Source: Streptomyces sp. Ag109_O5-10
GTDB taxonomy: Bacteria > Actinomycetota > Actinomycetes > Streptomycetales > Streptomycetaceae
NCBI RefSeq assembly: GCF_900105755.1
Contig: NZ_FNTQ01000001.1
Location: forward strand, 7,502,001 to 7,566,000
Direction: 5' to 3'
Length of the DNA stretch: 64,000 nt
A program made the position numbers and the translations under genes. Of the stretch, positions 33,904-42,707 are shown one piece after another (within the stretch, counting starts at the first letter, position 1; each line of letters begins with the position of its first letter). Under the pieces are notes generated by a model. The model saw nothing but the letters and a program-made list of their open reading frames with translations. It was not told the origin of the DNA and ran no database searches.

Positions 33904-34902
33904 GTGCGCCGACGCTCTCTCCTCCTTGCCGCTGTTCCCGCGGGACTGGTCACGCTCGCCGGGTGTGGTGACAACTCGTCCTCCTCCAGCAAGGCCAGTG
34001 CCTCGCCGTCGGCGTCCGCCTCGGTGCCGCCGCCGAAGATCGTGGACGGGCCGTTGCCGGCGATCACGGCGGGCACGAAGTTCAACGAGAAGCCGACGGT
34101 GGCCAAGGGCACCGGTGACCCGTCGAAGAACCTGGCGGTCAAGACGGTGATCGCGGGCAGCGGCAGGACGGTCGCGGAGAACGACTTCATCCAGGCCAAC
34201 TACCTGGGGCAGATCTGGTCCACGGCGAAGGTCTTCGACCAGTCGTACGACCGCACGCCGCTGCTGATGCAGCTCGCCGCGGGCAGCATCATCGACGGCT
34301 GGCGGTACGGGCTGGCCGGGAAGAAGGTCGGCAGCCGGGTGCTGATGGCGGTGCCCCCGACGTGGGGCTACGGCAGCGCCGGCAATGCGCAGGCGGGGAT
34401 CAAGGGCACCGACACGCTGGTGTTCGTGGTGGACATCCTGAACTCGTTCAACTCGAAGAGCTCCAGCACGGGCAAGGAGGTCGCGCAGAGCGACCCGTCG
34501 CTGCCCAAGGTCGGCACGAACACGGACGGCAAGGCCCCCTCGATCGAGATTCCCAAGGTGGACCCGCCGAAGACGCTGGTGTCGAACTACGTGCTGGAGG
34601 GCGACGGCGCGGCGGTGCAGCCGGCGCAGACCGTCCTGTGCCAGTTCAAGGGCGAGGTCTGGGACACCGGCAAGGTCTTCGAGCAGACGTACGAGAGTGG
34701 GCGGCTGGCGCAGTTCTCGCTCGCGCAGATGCAGGAGGTCCTCAAGGGGCTGGCGCAGGGCATCACCGGGAAGAAGGTGGGCAGCCGGATCCTGGTCGTC
34801 ACGCCGCCGGAGCTGGCCTACGGGAACAACCCGCCGAGCGGTGGTGTGGTGAAGAAGGGTTCGACGCTGGTGTTCACGGTGGACATTCTTGCGGCGATGT
34901 AG
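33904..34902 (+). CDS. FKBP-type peptidyl-prolyl isomerase lipoprotein, two domains
   Basis: A 332-residue exported protein. Its short lipoprotein signal has the lipobox LAGC at Cys21 and a Ser-rich linker. The first FKBP domain (~70-180) has VIAGSGRTVAENDFIQANYLG, a GWRYGLAGKKVGSRVLMAVPP segment and TLVFVVDIL. The second (~215-332) has a weaker active-site region but retains GITGKKVGSRILVVTPPELAYGNNPPS and TLVFTVDIL. It would fold proline-containing proteins outside the membrane. GTG 33904 is used, preceded by GAGGC. A second, cytosolic FKBP gene follows after 74 bp. It lies between pafA and pafBC. Confidence 0.92.
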   Translation: MRRRSLLLAAVPAGLVTLAGCGDNSSSSSKASASPSASASVPPPKIVDGPLPAITAGTKFNEKPTVAKGTGDPSKNLAVKTVIAGSGRTVAENDFIQANYLGQIWSTAKVFDQSYDRTPLLMQLAAGSIIDGWRYGLAGKKVGSRVLMAVPPTWGYGSAGNAQAGIKGTDTLVFVVDILNSFNSKSSSTGKEVAQSDPSLPKVGTNTDGKAPSIEIPKVDPPKTLVSNYVLEGDGAAVQPAQTVLCQFKGEVWDTGKVFEQTYESGRLAQFSLAQMQEVLKGLAQGITGKKVGSRILVVTPPELAYGNNPPSGGVVKKGSTLVFTVDILAAM

Positions 34903-34976
34903 TCGCGGGGGCGTGAGTCGGGCGGGGATGAAAGACTGTCCGCGTTCCGTGTCGTACACAAGCAGGAGCAGAAGAC

Positions 34977-35348
34977 GTGAGCATCGACAAGCCCGAGATC
35001 GACTTCCCCGAGGGCCCGGCCCCGGCCGACCTGGAGATCAAGGACATCTGGGAGGGTGACGGCGAGGTGGCCCAGGCGGGTCAGACCGTCACCGTGCACT
35101 ACGTGGGTGTCGCGTTCAGCACCGGCGAGGAGTTCGACGCCAGCTGGAACCGCGGCACGCCGTTCCGCTTCCCGCTGGGCGGCGGCCGGGTCATCAAGGG
35201 CTGGGACCAGGGCGTGCAGGGCATGAAGGTCGGCGGGCGCCGCCAGCTGACCATCCCCGCCCACCTCGCCTACGGCGACCAGAGCCCGACGCCTGCGATC
35301 AAGCCCGGCGAGACGCTGATCTTCGTCGTGGACCTGCTCGGGGTCTGA
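34977..35348 (+). CDS. FKBP-type peptidyl-prolyl cis-trans isomerase, cytosolic
   Basis: A 123-residue single-domain FKBP. The canonical active site is intact: VTVHYVGVAFSTGEEFDASW, the FPLGGGRVIKGWDQGVQGMKVGGRRQLTIP stretch (in which Val-Ile and Trp line the proline pocket) and LAYGDQSPTPAIKPGETLIFVVDLL. No signal peptide. GTG 34977 with AGGAGCAG upstream. It probably shares a transcript with the lipoprotein FKBP. A hairpin terminator follows. Confidence 0.95.
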   Translation: MSIDKPEIDFPEGPAPADLEIKDIWEGDGEVAQAGQTVTVHYVGVAFSTGEEFDASWNRGTPFRFPLGGGRVIKGWDQGVQGMKVGGRRQLTIPAHLAYGDQSPTPAIKPGETLIFVVDLLGV

Positions 35349-35408
35349 TCCCCGTCCCCGGCCGGCGTCGTTCGGACGCCGTCCGGTCCTGGCCGGGAAC
35401 CGGCTGGA

Positions 35409-35439
35409 CGAGGGCCCGTGCCGTGTGCGCGGGCCCTCG
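35409..35439 (+). terminator. Terminator hairpin after the FKBP gene
   Basis: 10-bp perfect arms CGAGGGCCCG / CGGGCCCTCG with an 11-nt loop, 60 bp after the stop and 117 bp before pafB. Confidence 0.6.
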
Positions 35440-35555
35440 GCGTTTGTCGTGTCGTGTCCGTTTCGGCCCTCATTGTTTGGACTGGCTTTTGCCGTGACAC
35501 TCCGGAGCGGTACGGTCATCGGTCAGGAGCACCATAGGGAAGACGAAGGGCGTCG

Positions 35556-36509
35556 ATGGCCATTGCCAAGGCCGAGCGGCTGATGAACCTGGCGCTGTGC
35601 CTGCTGGGGACGCGGCGGCCGCTCAGCAAGCGTGAGCTGCGCGAATCCATCGAGGCCTACCTGGAGGCGGGCAGCGACGACTCCTTCAGCCGGATGTTCG
35701 AGCGGGACAAGGACGATCTCCGCGAACTCGGGCTGGTGATCGAGACCGTCGAGAACCTGGACGGCGAGGTCGGCTACCTCGCGCGCCGCGACAGCAACCG
35801 TCTGCCGCCCATCACCCTGGACGCCGAGGAGGCCGCCGCCCTCGGTCTCGCCGCGAAGGTCTGGCAGCAGGCCCGGCTGGCCGGTGCCGCCAGCGGTGCC
35901 CTGCAGAAGCTGCGCGCGGCCGGCCTCCCCGAGGATGTCGACCCGTACGAGGCGCACGGCGCCCTGGAGCCGCGGATCCCGGTGCACGAGGCCGCCTTCG
36001 AGCCGCTGATGCTGGCCTGCCGGGACCGCCGCCCGGTCGTCTTCGACTACCGCAAGGCCAACGCCGCCCGCCCCGAGACCCGGACCGTGGAGCCCTGGGC
36101 CCTGGAGTGCTGGCGAGGCCACTGGTACCTGGCGGGCTGGGACCGCGACCGGGGTGCCGAGCGGGTGTTCCGGCTGTCCCGGATCACCGGGAAGGTCCGC
36201 TCCCGAGGCACTCCCTTCACCGCGCCGGTCCCGGACGTCGTCACCGTCCGCGAGACCGTGGCGGGCTGGGCCGGTGAGATCGCGGACCGTTCCGCGCTGA
36301 TCCGGCTGCGCTCAGGTGCCGGCTACCCCCTTCGGGCGAAGGCCACCGCGGTGCGGGAACTCGGAGACGGGTGGGACGAGTTGGAGATTCCGTACGGGCA
36401 CGGGCTGGACGCCTGGCTGGTGGAGTTCGGGCCGGACGTCATGGTGGTCGAGCCGGCCGAGCTGCGCGCCGACGTGGTGGACCGGCTGCGTGCCGTGGCC
36501 AAGGGCTGA
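35556..36509 (+). CDS. pafB: DNA-damage response activator subunit PafB (HTH-WYL)
   Basis: A 317-residue WYL-domain regulator. The N-terminal HTH (~1-60) has ERLMNLALCLLGTRRPLSKRELRESIEAYL. The WYL domain (~145-230) has LMLACRDRRPVVFDYRKA and GHWYLAGWDRDRGAERVFRLSRI. The WCX C-terminal domain reads GDGWDELEIPYGHGLDAWLVEFGPDV. In mycobacteria PafB and PafC form a heterodimer that activates LexA/RecA-independent repair genes through TTGTCRGTG-N8-TAnnnT promoters, and such promoters are present in this window. pafC follows after 19 bp, so the two are co-expressed. Confidence 0.96.
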   Translation: MAIAKAERLMNLALCLLGTRRPLSKRELRESIEAYLEAGSDDSFSRMFERDKDDLRELGLVIETVENLDGEVGYLARRDSNRLPPITLDAEEAAALGLAAKVWQQARLAGAASGALQKLRAAGLPEDVDPYEAHGALEPRIPVHEAAFEPLMLACRDRRPVVFDYRKANAARPETRTVEPWALECWRGHWYLAGWDRDRGAERVFRLSRITGKVRSRGTPFTAPVPDVVTVRETVAGWAGEIADRSALIRLRSGAGYPLRAKATAVRELGDGWDELEIPYGHGLDAWLVEFGPDVMVVEPAELRADVVDRLRAVAKG

Positions 36510-36528
36510 GGGGGAGCGGAGCAAGGCA

Positions 36529-37539
36529 GTGGCAGGAAAACCGGTCAGGCCCGTGAACGCCATCGACCAGACCCGGCGGATGCTCTCCCTGGTGACCTAC
36601 CTGCGCGAGCGCCCCGGCGCCCGGATCGCGGACGTGGCGCGCGCCTTCGGGATCACCGAGGACGAACTGGTCTCCGACCTCGACGTGCTGCCCATGTGCG
36701 GCACCAGCTTCCGGGGCGGCGATCTGCTGGACATCGACACCGACGGCGAGCGCATCTGGTGGCACAACGCGGCCGCGCTCGGCGAGGAGGCCGCCGAACC
36801 GCTCAGGCTCGCCGCCGACGAGGCGACCGCGCTCCTGGTCGCCGCCCGCGCGGTGGCCACCCTGCCGGGCCTGCGCGAGGGCGACCGGCAGGCGCTGCTG
36901 CGGGCCACCGCCAAGCTGGAGACCGCGGCCGGCGAGGCGGGTGACGCCAGCGCCCGGCTCTCGGTGACCTTCGAGTCCGAGGGCGGGGTCTTCGCCGACG
37001 TCGACCGGGCGATCGCCGAGCGCCGCCGGCTGTGGATCCGCTACTACTCACCGGCCCGCGACGAGGTCACCGAGCGCGAGATCGACCCCATCCGCCTGGT
37101 CAGCGTCGGTCACACCTATGTGGAGGCCTGGTGCCGCCGCTCCGAGGCCCGGCGCACCTTCCGGCTCGACCGGGTCGCCGAGATCAAGATCCTCGACGAG
37201 CCGTCCGCACCCCCCGAGATCGAGCTGCGCGACCTGTCCGAGGCCCTGGTGCAGCCGGCCGCCGAGGATCCCGAGGTGGTCGTCGAGGTCGGCCCCGGCG
37301 GCCGCTGGGTCGCCGAGTACTACCCGCACGACAGCGCCGATGAGCTTCCCGACGGCGGGCTGCGTATTACTCTGCGCACCCCCGATCCGACCTCCCTGCG
37401 CCGGCTGGCGCTCAGGCTCGGCGGAGACGGCCGGATCGTGTCACCGCCCGAGCTGGCCGACAGCGCCCGCCGGGCGGCCCGCGAGGCACTGGCGGCGTAC
37501 GACCAGGTCGGGCACGGCGACGTGGAAGGGCATGAGTGA
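36529..37539 (+). CDS. pafC: DNA-damage response activator subunit PafC (HTH-WYL)
   Basis: A 336-residue partner of PafB with the same order: HTH (~10-70, ARIADVARAFGITEDELVSDLDVL), WYL domain (~160-230, RRRLWIRYYSPARDEVTEREIDPIRLVSVGHTYVEAWCRRSEARRTFRLDRV in pieces) and WCX domain (~245-320). In place of W-Y-L it has TYVEAW, a common PafC variant. GTG 36529 follows GAGCAAGG; the frame is open upstream but overlaps pafB with no similarity. The stop codon overlaps a possible ATG of the next gene (ATGAGTGA). Confidence 0.95.
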   Translation: MAGKPVRPVNAIDQTRRMLSLVTYLRERPGARIADVARAFGITEDELVSDLDVLPMCGTSFRGGDLLDIDTDGERIWWHNAAALGEEAAEPLRLAADEATALLVAARAVATLPGLREGDRQALLRATAKLETAAGEAGDASARLSVTFESEGGVFADVDRAIAERRRLWIRYYSPARDEVTEREIDPIRLVSVGHTYVEAWCRRSEARRTFRLDRVAEIKILDEPSAPPEIELRDLSEALVQPAAEDPEVVVEVGPGGRWVAEYYPHDSADELPDGGLRITLRTPDPTSLRRLALRLGGDGRIVSPPELADSARRAAREALAAYDQVGHGDVEGHE

Positions 37540-37591
37540 GCCGGAGCGGCGAGCCGGCGAGGGTGAACGGTCAAGAGGAGGGGCGAGGGTT

Positions 37592-37915
37592 TTGAACGAG
37601 TCTTCGGTGGTTCTGGACGGGACTTCGGGTGCCGGTGGCGCGGGCGCGCGGGAGATGACGGTCGCGGCCGCCTTCGCCGGGATGAGAAGAGTGGTCCCCG
37701 TGGTGTTCAGGGCCGGCTGCCCGGACTGCCGGAGCAGTTTCGAGCTCGCCGCGAGCGCCCTGCGCCTGGCCATCGGAGCCACCAGCAAGACGACGTTCTA
37801 CTCGTTCACCTGCCCCGACTGCGGGGCCGCCGTCCGCAAGCCCGCCGGCGAGCGGATCGTCGAACTGCTCACCGGCGGTGGGGTCAGGACGCTGCGGCTG
37901 CACCCCACCGTCTAG
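37592..37915 (+). CDS. Small CxxC zinc-ribbon-like protein, function unknown
   Basis: About 107 residues from TTG 37592, which has GAGGAGGGG eight bases upstream. The alternative ATG 37532 overlaps the pafC stop and gives 127 residues. Two CxxC pairs (GCPDCRSS and TCPDCGAA) flank a hydrophobic helix and probably bind one zinc. No known family is recognised. It sits between pafC and tatA, a place where actinobacteria often keep small uncharacterised genes. Confidence 0.75.
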   Translation: MNESSVVLDGTSGAGGAGAREMTVAAAFAGMRRVVPVVFRAGCPDCRSSFELAASALRLAIGATSKTTFYSFTCPDCGAAVRKPAGERIVELLTGGGVRTLRLHPTV

Positions 37916-37925
37916 GCTCGGCCCC

Positions 37926-38120
37926 ATGTTCTGGGCGATGGTCGCGGTAGCTGTGGGTTTCGTGGGTCTCGCCGTGCTCGGCGTGCTCGCCGTCCGGGTC
38001 TTCCTGGAGGCGCGGCGGCTGGGCGCGCAGGTCGCGGACTCGGCGCGGCGCATCAGCCGGGCCGCGGAGGACCTGGAGCGGGCGGCCGGGAGCGCGGCCC
38101 GCACCGTGGACGCACTGTGA
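37926..38120 (+). CDS. Small single-pass membrane protein
   Basis: 64 residues from ATG 37926, 10 bp after the previous stop. One N-terminal membrane helix (MFWAMVAVAVGFVGLAVLGVLAV) is followed by an amphipathic helix rich in Arg/Ala/Glu (EARRLGAQVADSARRISRAAEDLERAAGS), cytoplasmic by the positive-inside rule. It superficially resembles a TatA-like topology but lacks the FGxxKLP hinge. Function unknown. Probably co-transcribed with the zinc-ribbon gene. Confidence 0.65.
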   Translation: MFWAMVAVAVGFVGLAVLGVLAVRVFLEARRLGAQVADSARRISRAAEDLERAAGSAARTVDAL

Positions 38121-38396
38121 CCCTCACCGTGTGTGACCCCCGCTGTGCGAACGGTGTGAGTGGTGGGCAATAAGCGGTTTGCGTCACTTCGCCCTGTCAC
38201 GGTGCCCGCAGGGAAAGGTACGCTGCTGAACGCGGCACGGAGAACGAGGCACGTTCCGCGGACCGGGAGTACGCACGGGGATTGCCTCACGTTTACCCCT
38301 GAGCGTTACGATCGCTGAGAGCACGATCAATCGGACGCATGTCCGGCGGATCGGACAGCATCCCACCCAGCCGCCTCGGTGAGAAGGTAAAGACTT

Positions 38397-38675
38397 ATGT
38401 TCGGAAGGCTCGGCGCCCCCGAGATCATTCTCATCCTCGTCGTCGTCATCCTGCTGTTCGGCGCGAAGAAGCTTCCCGACATGGCGCGCTCGCTCGGCAA
38501 GTCCGCTCGCATCCTCAAGAGCGAGGCCAAGGCGATGAAGGAAGACGGCAACACCTCCGCCCAGGCGCCCGCCTCCGGCGAGCAGTCCCAGGCCCAGCGC
38601 ACCATCCAGGCGGCCCCCGGCGACGTGACCAGCGCCCGCCCGGTCAACGAGCCGTCGGACACCACCCAGCGCTGA
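38397..38675 (+). CDS. tatA: Sec-independent protein translocase subunit TatA
   Basis: A 92-residue TatA. The N-terminal membrane helix GAPEIILILVVVILL is followed by the FGAKKLPDMARSLGKS hinge and amphipathic helix, then an acidic, Gln-rich tail. Many copies form the pore for folded, twin-arginine substrates. ATG 38397 has GAGAAGG upstream. A plausible promoter (TTGCCT then TTACGA, 18 bp apart, near 38283-38312) lies in the 276-bp gap upstream. tatC is 47 bp downstream. Confidence 0.96.
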   Translation: MFGRLGAPEIILILVVVILLFGAKKLPDMARSLGKSARILKSEAKAMKEDGNTSAQAPASGEQSQAQRTIQAAPGDVTSARPVNEPSDTTQR

Positions 38676-38722
38676 CGCAAGGCCGGTAGCCCCCGGCCTG
38701 CCGCACGAGATGAGGACGTGGG

Positions 38723-39664
38723 TTGCCAAAGTCTGCCCGCAAACAGGAGAAGGATCCCGAGGGGCGGATGCCTCTCGCGGATCACCTTCGTGAGCTCCGC
38801 AACCGGCTCGCGAAGGCCATGCTGGCCATCATCGTCATCACGGTGGTCGCCGCCTTCTTCTACAACAACGTCATCGACTTCCTCACCAAGCCGATCCTCG
38901 ACTCGGTCGGTTGCCACCACACCTTCTCGGAGATGAACACGACGAAGGGTGACGAGCAGTGCGCGCAGATCACCATCAACGGTCTGCTCGCGCCCTTCAC
39001 CCTCGCCCTCCAGGTCTCCCTGATGGCAGGCGTGGTGTTCGCCTCGCCGGTCTGGCTCTACCAGCTGTGGGCGTTCGTCGCCCCCGGTCTGCACCGGCAC
39101 GAGAAGAAGTACGCCTACGCGTTCGTCGGCACCGGCGTTCCGCTCTTCTTCGGCGGCGCGTACTTCGCGTACCGGGTCCTGCCGACCACCGCGAAGGTGC
39201 TCATCGGCTTCACCCCGCACGGGGTGAGCAACCTGCTGCCGCTCGACGACCTGCTGCAGCTGGTCACCCGTATGGTGATCGTCTTCGGCCTCTCCTTCGA
39301 GCTGCCGCTGCTCCTGGTGTTCCTCAATCTCACCGGCATCATCACCGGCAGGCGCATGCTCGGCTGGTGGCGGGCGATGATCCTCGGCATCACGGTCTTC
39401 GCGGCCGTGGCCACGCCGAGCACCGACCCGCTCTCCATGCTGGCGCTCGCCGGACCGATCTGGGTGCTGTACTTCGGCGCGGTCGCGTTCTCCCTCCTCA
39501 ACGACCGGCGCAAGCGCCGCCGCGACGACGACGGCCTCGATGATGACGAGGCCTCCGACCTCGACCTCACCCCCGACGACATCGGCGAGATCGAGACCGT
39601 CTCCGCCAGCCGCGCGCTGCCCGAGGCTCCGGACCGGGTCAACGGGTACGACGACGTGACCTGA
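38723..39664 (+). CDS. tatC: Sec-independent protein translocase subunit TatC
   Basis: A 313-residue six-helix membrane protein that recognises twin-arginine signal peptides. The N-terminal cytoplasmic motif MPLADHLRELRNRL, the conserved SPVWLYQLWAFVAPGLHRHEKKY loop and the FGLSFELPLLLVFLNLTGII helix are present. The C-terminal ~55 residues are charged and acidic. TTG 38723 is used with GAGG 8 bases upstream. The 14-bp-stem terminator after it separates tatAC from helY. Confidence 0.96.
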   Translation: MPKSARKQEKDPEGRMPLADHLRELRNRLAKAMLAIIVITVVAAFFYNNVIDFLTKPILDSVGCHHTFSEMNTTKGDEQCAQITINGLLAPFTLALQVSLMAGVVFASPVWLYQLWAFVAPGLHRHEKKYAYAFVGTGVPLFFGGAYFAYRVLPTTAKVLIGFTPHGVSNLLPLDDLLQLVTRMVIVFGLSFELPLLLVFLNLTGIITGRRMLGWWRAMILGITVFAAVATPSTDPLSMLALAGPIWVLYFGAVAFSLLNDRRKRRRDDDGLDDDEASDLDLTPDDIGEIETVSASRALPEAPDRVNGYDDVT

Positions 39665-39685
39665 CAGGGCGACCACAGCCACCGG

Positions 39686-39717
39686 GAGGTGCCCGCGTCC
39701 CACGACGCGGGCACCTC
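39686..39717 (+). terminator. tatC terminator hairpin
   Basis: 14-bp perfect arms GAGGTGCCCGCGTC / GACGCGGGCACCTC with loop CCAC, followed by TTCGTTGT; 22 bp after the tatC stop. Confidence 0.75.
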
Positions 39718-39759
39718 TTCGTTGTCCGTCGTCCCATGTTCCGGATAATGATCGTCCTG

Positions 39760-39782
39760 TTGTCAGTGGGGACCGGTACGCT
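39760..39782 (+). promoter_or_regulatory. PafBC-dependent (RecA-NDp type) promoter of helY
   Basis: TTGTCAGTG, 8 bases, TACGCT: a full match to the actinobacterial LexA-independent DNA-damage promoter TTGTCRGTG-N8-TAnnnT. The -10 box ends 10 bp before the ATG at 39793, so the mRNA would be nearly leaderless. The activator genes pafB and pafC lie 2-4 kb upstream. Confidence 0.8.
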
Positions 39783-39792
39783 CGAAAGCACG

Positions 39793-42600
39793 ATGACAGA
39801 GGACCTCTCACCGGCCGAGCGGTATGCGGCGGCCCGCAAGCGGGCCGCCGAGCAGGCCACCGCGCTCGCGTCGTTCCGCGAGATGTACGACTTCGGCCTC
39901 GACCCCTTCCAGATCGAGGCCTGTCAGGCGCTCGAAGCCGGAAAGGGTGTTCTGGTGGCCGCCCCCACCGGCTCCGGCAAGACGATCGTGGGCGAGTTCG
40001 CCGTCCACCTCGCCCTCATGCAGGGCAAGAAGTGCTTCTACACGACACCCATCAAGGCCCTGTCGAACCAGAAGTACGCCGACCTCTGCCGCCGCTACGG
40101 CGACGGCATGGTCGGCCTCCTCACCGGTGACAACAGCATCAACCCGGACGCCGCCGTGGTCGTCATGACCACCGAGGTCCTGCGGAACATGCTGTACGCG
40201 GGTTCCCAGACCCTCATCGGCCTCGGCTACGTGGTCATGGACGAGGTCCACTACCTCTCCGACCGCTTCCGCGGCGCCGTCTGGGAAGAGGTGATCATCC
40301 ACCTCCCGGAGTCCGTGACCCTGGTCTCCCTGTCGGCCACCGTCTCCAACGCCGAGGAGTTCGGCGACTGGCTCGACACCGTCCGCGGCGACACCGAGGT
40401 CATCGTCTCCGAGCACCGGCCGGTCCCGCTCTTCCAGCACGTGCTCGCCGGACGCCGGATGTACGACCTGTTCGAGGAGGGCGAGGGCCACAAGAAGGCC
40501 GTCAACCCCGACCTCGCCCGGCTGGCCCGCATGGAGGCGCAGCGCCCGTCGTACCAGGACCGCAGACGCGGTCGCGCCATGCGGGAGGCCGACCGGGAGC
40601 GGGAGCGCAGGCAGCGCTCCCGGGTGTGGACACCGGGCCGCCCCGAGGTCATCGAACGGCTCGACAACGAGGGCCTGCTGCCCGCGATCACCTTCATCTT
40701 CAGCCGCGCCGCCTGCGAGGCCGCCGTCCAGCAGTGCCTGTACGCGGGTCTCAGGCTCAACGACGACGAGGCGCGGGAGAAGGTGCGCGCCCTGGTCGAG
40801 GAGCGCACCTCGTCGATCCCGCCGGAGGACCTGCACGTCCTCGGCTACTACGAGTGGCTGGAGGGCCTGGAGCGCGGCATCGCCGCCCACCATGCCGGCA
40901 TGCTCCCGACCTTCAAGGAGGTCGTCGAGGAACTCTTCGTCCGCGGCCTGGTGAAGGCCGTGTTCGCCACCGAGACCCTCGCGCTCGGCATCAACATGCC
41001 CGCCCGCTCGGTGGTGCTGGAGAAGCTCGTCAAGTGGAACGGCGAGCAGCACGCCGACATCACCCCCGGCGAGTACACCCAGCTGACCGGCCGTGCGGGC
41101 CGCCGCGGCATCGATGTCGAGGGCCACGCCGTGGTGCTCTGGCAGCGCGGCATGAGCCCCGAGCACCTCGCCGGGCTCGCCGGCACCCGCACCTACCCGC
41201 TGCGGTCCAGCTTCAAGCCGTCGTACAACATGGCGGTCAACCTGGTCGAGCAGTTCGGGCGGCACCGCTCGCGTGAGCTGCTCGAGACGTCGTTCGCGCA
41301 GTTCCAGGCCGACAAGTCGGTCGTCGGGATCTCCCGCCAGGTGCAGCGCAACGAGGAGGGGCTCGCCGGCTACAAGGAGTCCATGACCTGCCACCTCGGC
41401 GACTTCGAGGAGTACGCGCGGCTGCGGCGGGAGCTGAAGGACCGGGAGACCGAACTGGCGCGGCAGGGCGCCTCCCAGCGACGCGCCGAGGCGGCCGTCG
41501 CCCTGGAGAAGCTCAAGCCGGGCGACGTCATCCACGTGCCGACCGGCAAGTACGCGGGCCTTGCACTGGTGCTCGACCCCGGGCTGCCCGCCGGACGGTC
41601 CAACGGCCACCGCGGCTTCGAACACCACGACGGCCCCCGGCCGTTGGTCCTGACGGCCGAGCGGCAGGTCAAGCGGCTCGCCTCCATCGACTTCCCGGTG
41701 CCGGTCGAGGCGCTGGAGCGGATGCGGATCCCCAAGTCCTTCAACCCGCGTTCCCCGCAGTCCCGTCGGGACCTCGCCTCCGCGCTGCGCACCAAGGCCG
41801 GGCACATCCCGCCGGAGCGGGCCCGTAAGAAGCGCTCGCAGGCGGCCGACGACCGGGAGATCGCGCGGCTGCGCACCGCGATCCGGGCGCACCCCTGCCA
41901 CGGCTGCAACGACCGCGAGGACCACGCCCGCTGGGCCGAGCGCTACCACCGGCTGATCCGGGACACCTCCCAGCTGGAGCGGCGCATCGAGGGGCGGACC
42001 AACACCATCGCCCGGACCTTCGACCGGATCGTGGCGCTGCTGACCGAGCTGGACTACCTGCGCGGCGACGAGGTCACCGAACACGGCAAGCGGCTGGCGC
42101 GCCTGTACGGCGAACTCGACCTGCTCGCCAGCGAATGCCTGCGGGCCGGCGTGTGGGAGGGGCTCAGCCCCGCCGAACTCGCCGCGTGCGTCTCGGCGCT
42201 GGTGTACGAGGCCCGGACCGGCGACGACGCGATGGCGCCCAAACTGCCCTCCGGGAAGGCCAAGGCCGCACTCGGCGAGATGGTCCGGATCTGGGGACGC
42301 CTGGACGCCCTGGAGGAGGACTTCCGGATCAACCAGACCGAGGGCGTCGGACAGCGCGAACCGGACCTCGGCTTCGCCTGGGCGGTCTACATGTGGGCTT
42401 CGGGGACGGGTCTGGACGAGGTGCTGCGGGAGGCGGAGATGCCCGCCGGTGACTTCGTCCGCTGGTGCAAGCAGGTCATCGACGTGCTCGGGCAGATCTC
42501 GGCGGCCTCTCCTGTGGCGGGCTCGACCGTGGGGAAGACTGCGCGGAAGGCGGTCGATCTGGTGCTGCGTGGGGTTGTGGCCTACTCGTCGGTGGGGTGA
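39793..42600 (+). CDS. helY: Ski2-like DEAD/DEAH-box helicase HelY
   Basis: A 935-residue superfamily 2 helicase related to Ski2/Mtr4. Walker A is APTGSGKT at residues 57-64, the DEVH box at 150-153, motif III SLSATVSNAEEFGDWL, and motif VI QLTGRAGRRG at 430-439. The C-terminal region (~600-935) includes the DSHCT-type domain and a cysteine pair in HPCHGCNDREDHARW. In actinobacteria it lies next to tatC, as here. Nucleic-acid unwinding in RNA turnover or repair is inferred from family. ATG 39793 is chosen; a full PafBC promoter motif just upstream argues against the longer frame and indicates DNA-damage induction. Confidence 0.93.
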   Translation: MTEDLSPAERYAAARKRAAEQATALASFREMYDFGLDPFQIEACQALEAGKGVLVAAPTGSGKTIVGEFAVHLALMQGKKCFYTTPIKALSNQKYADLCRRYGDGMVGLLTGDNSINPDAAVVVMTTEVLRNMLYAGSQTLIGLGYVVMDEVHYLSDRFRGAVWEEVIIHLPESVTLVSLSATVSNAEEFGDWLDTVRGDTEVIVSEHRPVPLFQHVLAGRRMYDLFEEGEGHKKAVNPDLARLARMEAQRPSYQDRRRGRAMREADRERERRQRSRVWTPGRPEVIERLDNEGLLPAITFIFSRAACEAAVQQCLYAGLRLNDDEAREKVRALVEERTSSIPPEDLHVLGYYEWLEGLERGIAAHHAGMLPTFKEVVEELFVRGLVKAVFATETLALGINMPARSVVLEKLVKWNGEQHADITPGEYTQLTGRAGRRGIDVEGHAVVLWQRGMSPEHLAGLAGTRTYPLRSSFKPSYNMAVNLVEQFGRHRSRELLETSFAQFQADKSVVGISRQVQRNEEGLAGYKESMTCHLGDFEEYARLRRELKDRETELARQGASQRRAEAAVALEKLKPGDVIHVPTGKYAGLALVLDPGLPAGRSNGHRGFEHHDGPRPLVLTAERQVKRLASIDFPVPVEALERMRIPKSFNPRSPQSRRDLASALRTKAGHIPPERARKKRSQAADDREIARLRTAIRAHPCHGCNDREDHARWAERYHRLIRDTSQLERRIEGRTNTIARTFDRIVALLTELDYLRGDEVTEHGKRLARLYGELDLLASECLRAGVWEGLSPAELAACVSALVYEARTGDDAMAPKLPSGKAKAALGEMVRIWGRLDALEEDFRINQTEGVGQREPDLGFAWAVYMWASGTGLDEVLREAEMPAGDFVRWCKQVIDVLGQISAASPVAGSTVGKTARKAVDLVLRGVVAYSSVG

Positions 42601-42629
42601 CCGGCGCGTCGGCGGGTGCGGGTGTGTGG

Positions 42630-42672
42630 GGGCGGGGGCTGGTCGCGCCCGCGCGGCGGTAGCCGCACATCG
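42630..42672 (-). repeat. GC-rich element between convergent genes, related to the dispersed repeat
   Basis: Read on the minus strand it contains GGGCGCGACCAGCCCCCGCC, similar to the GCGCGACCAGCCC part of the copy near 56080. It lies in the 107-bp gap between helY and the allophanate hydrolase gene and may also act as terminator DNA. Confidence 0.3.
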
Positions 42673-42707
42673 AATACGGCCCCGCGCCCCCACGCAGGCG
42701 GGTCGCC

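Noticed and set aside
41881..41935. Possible zinc finger in HelY (HPCHGCNDREDHARW)
   Set aside because: Only one CxxC-like pair is present; noted in the gene entry but not enough to call a zinc domain.
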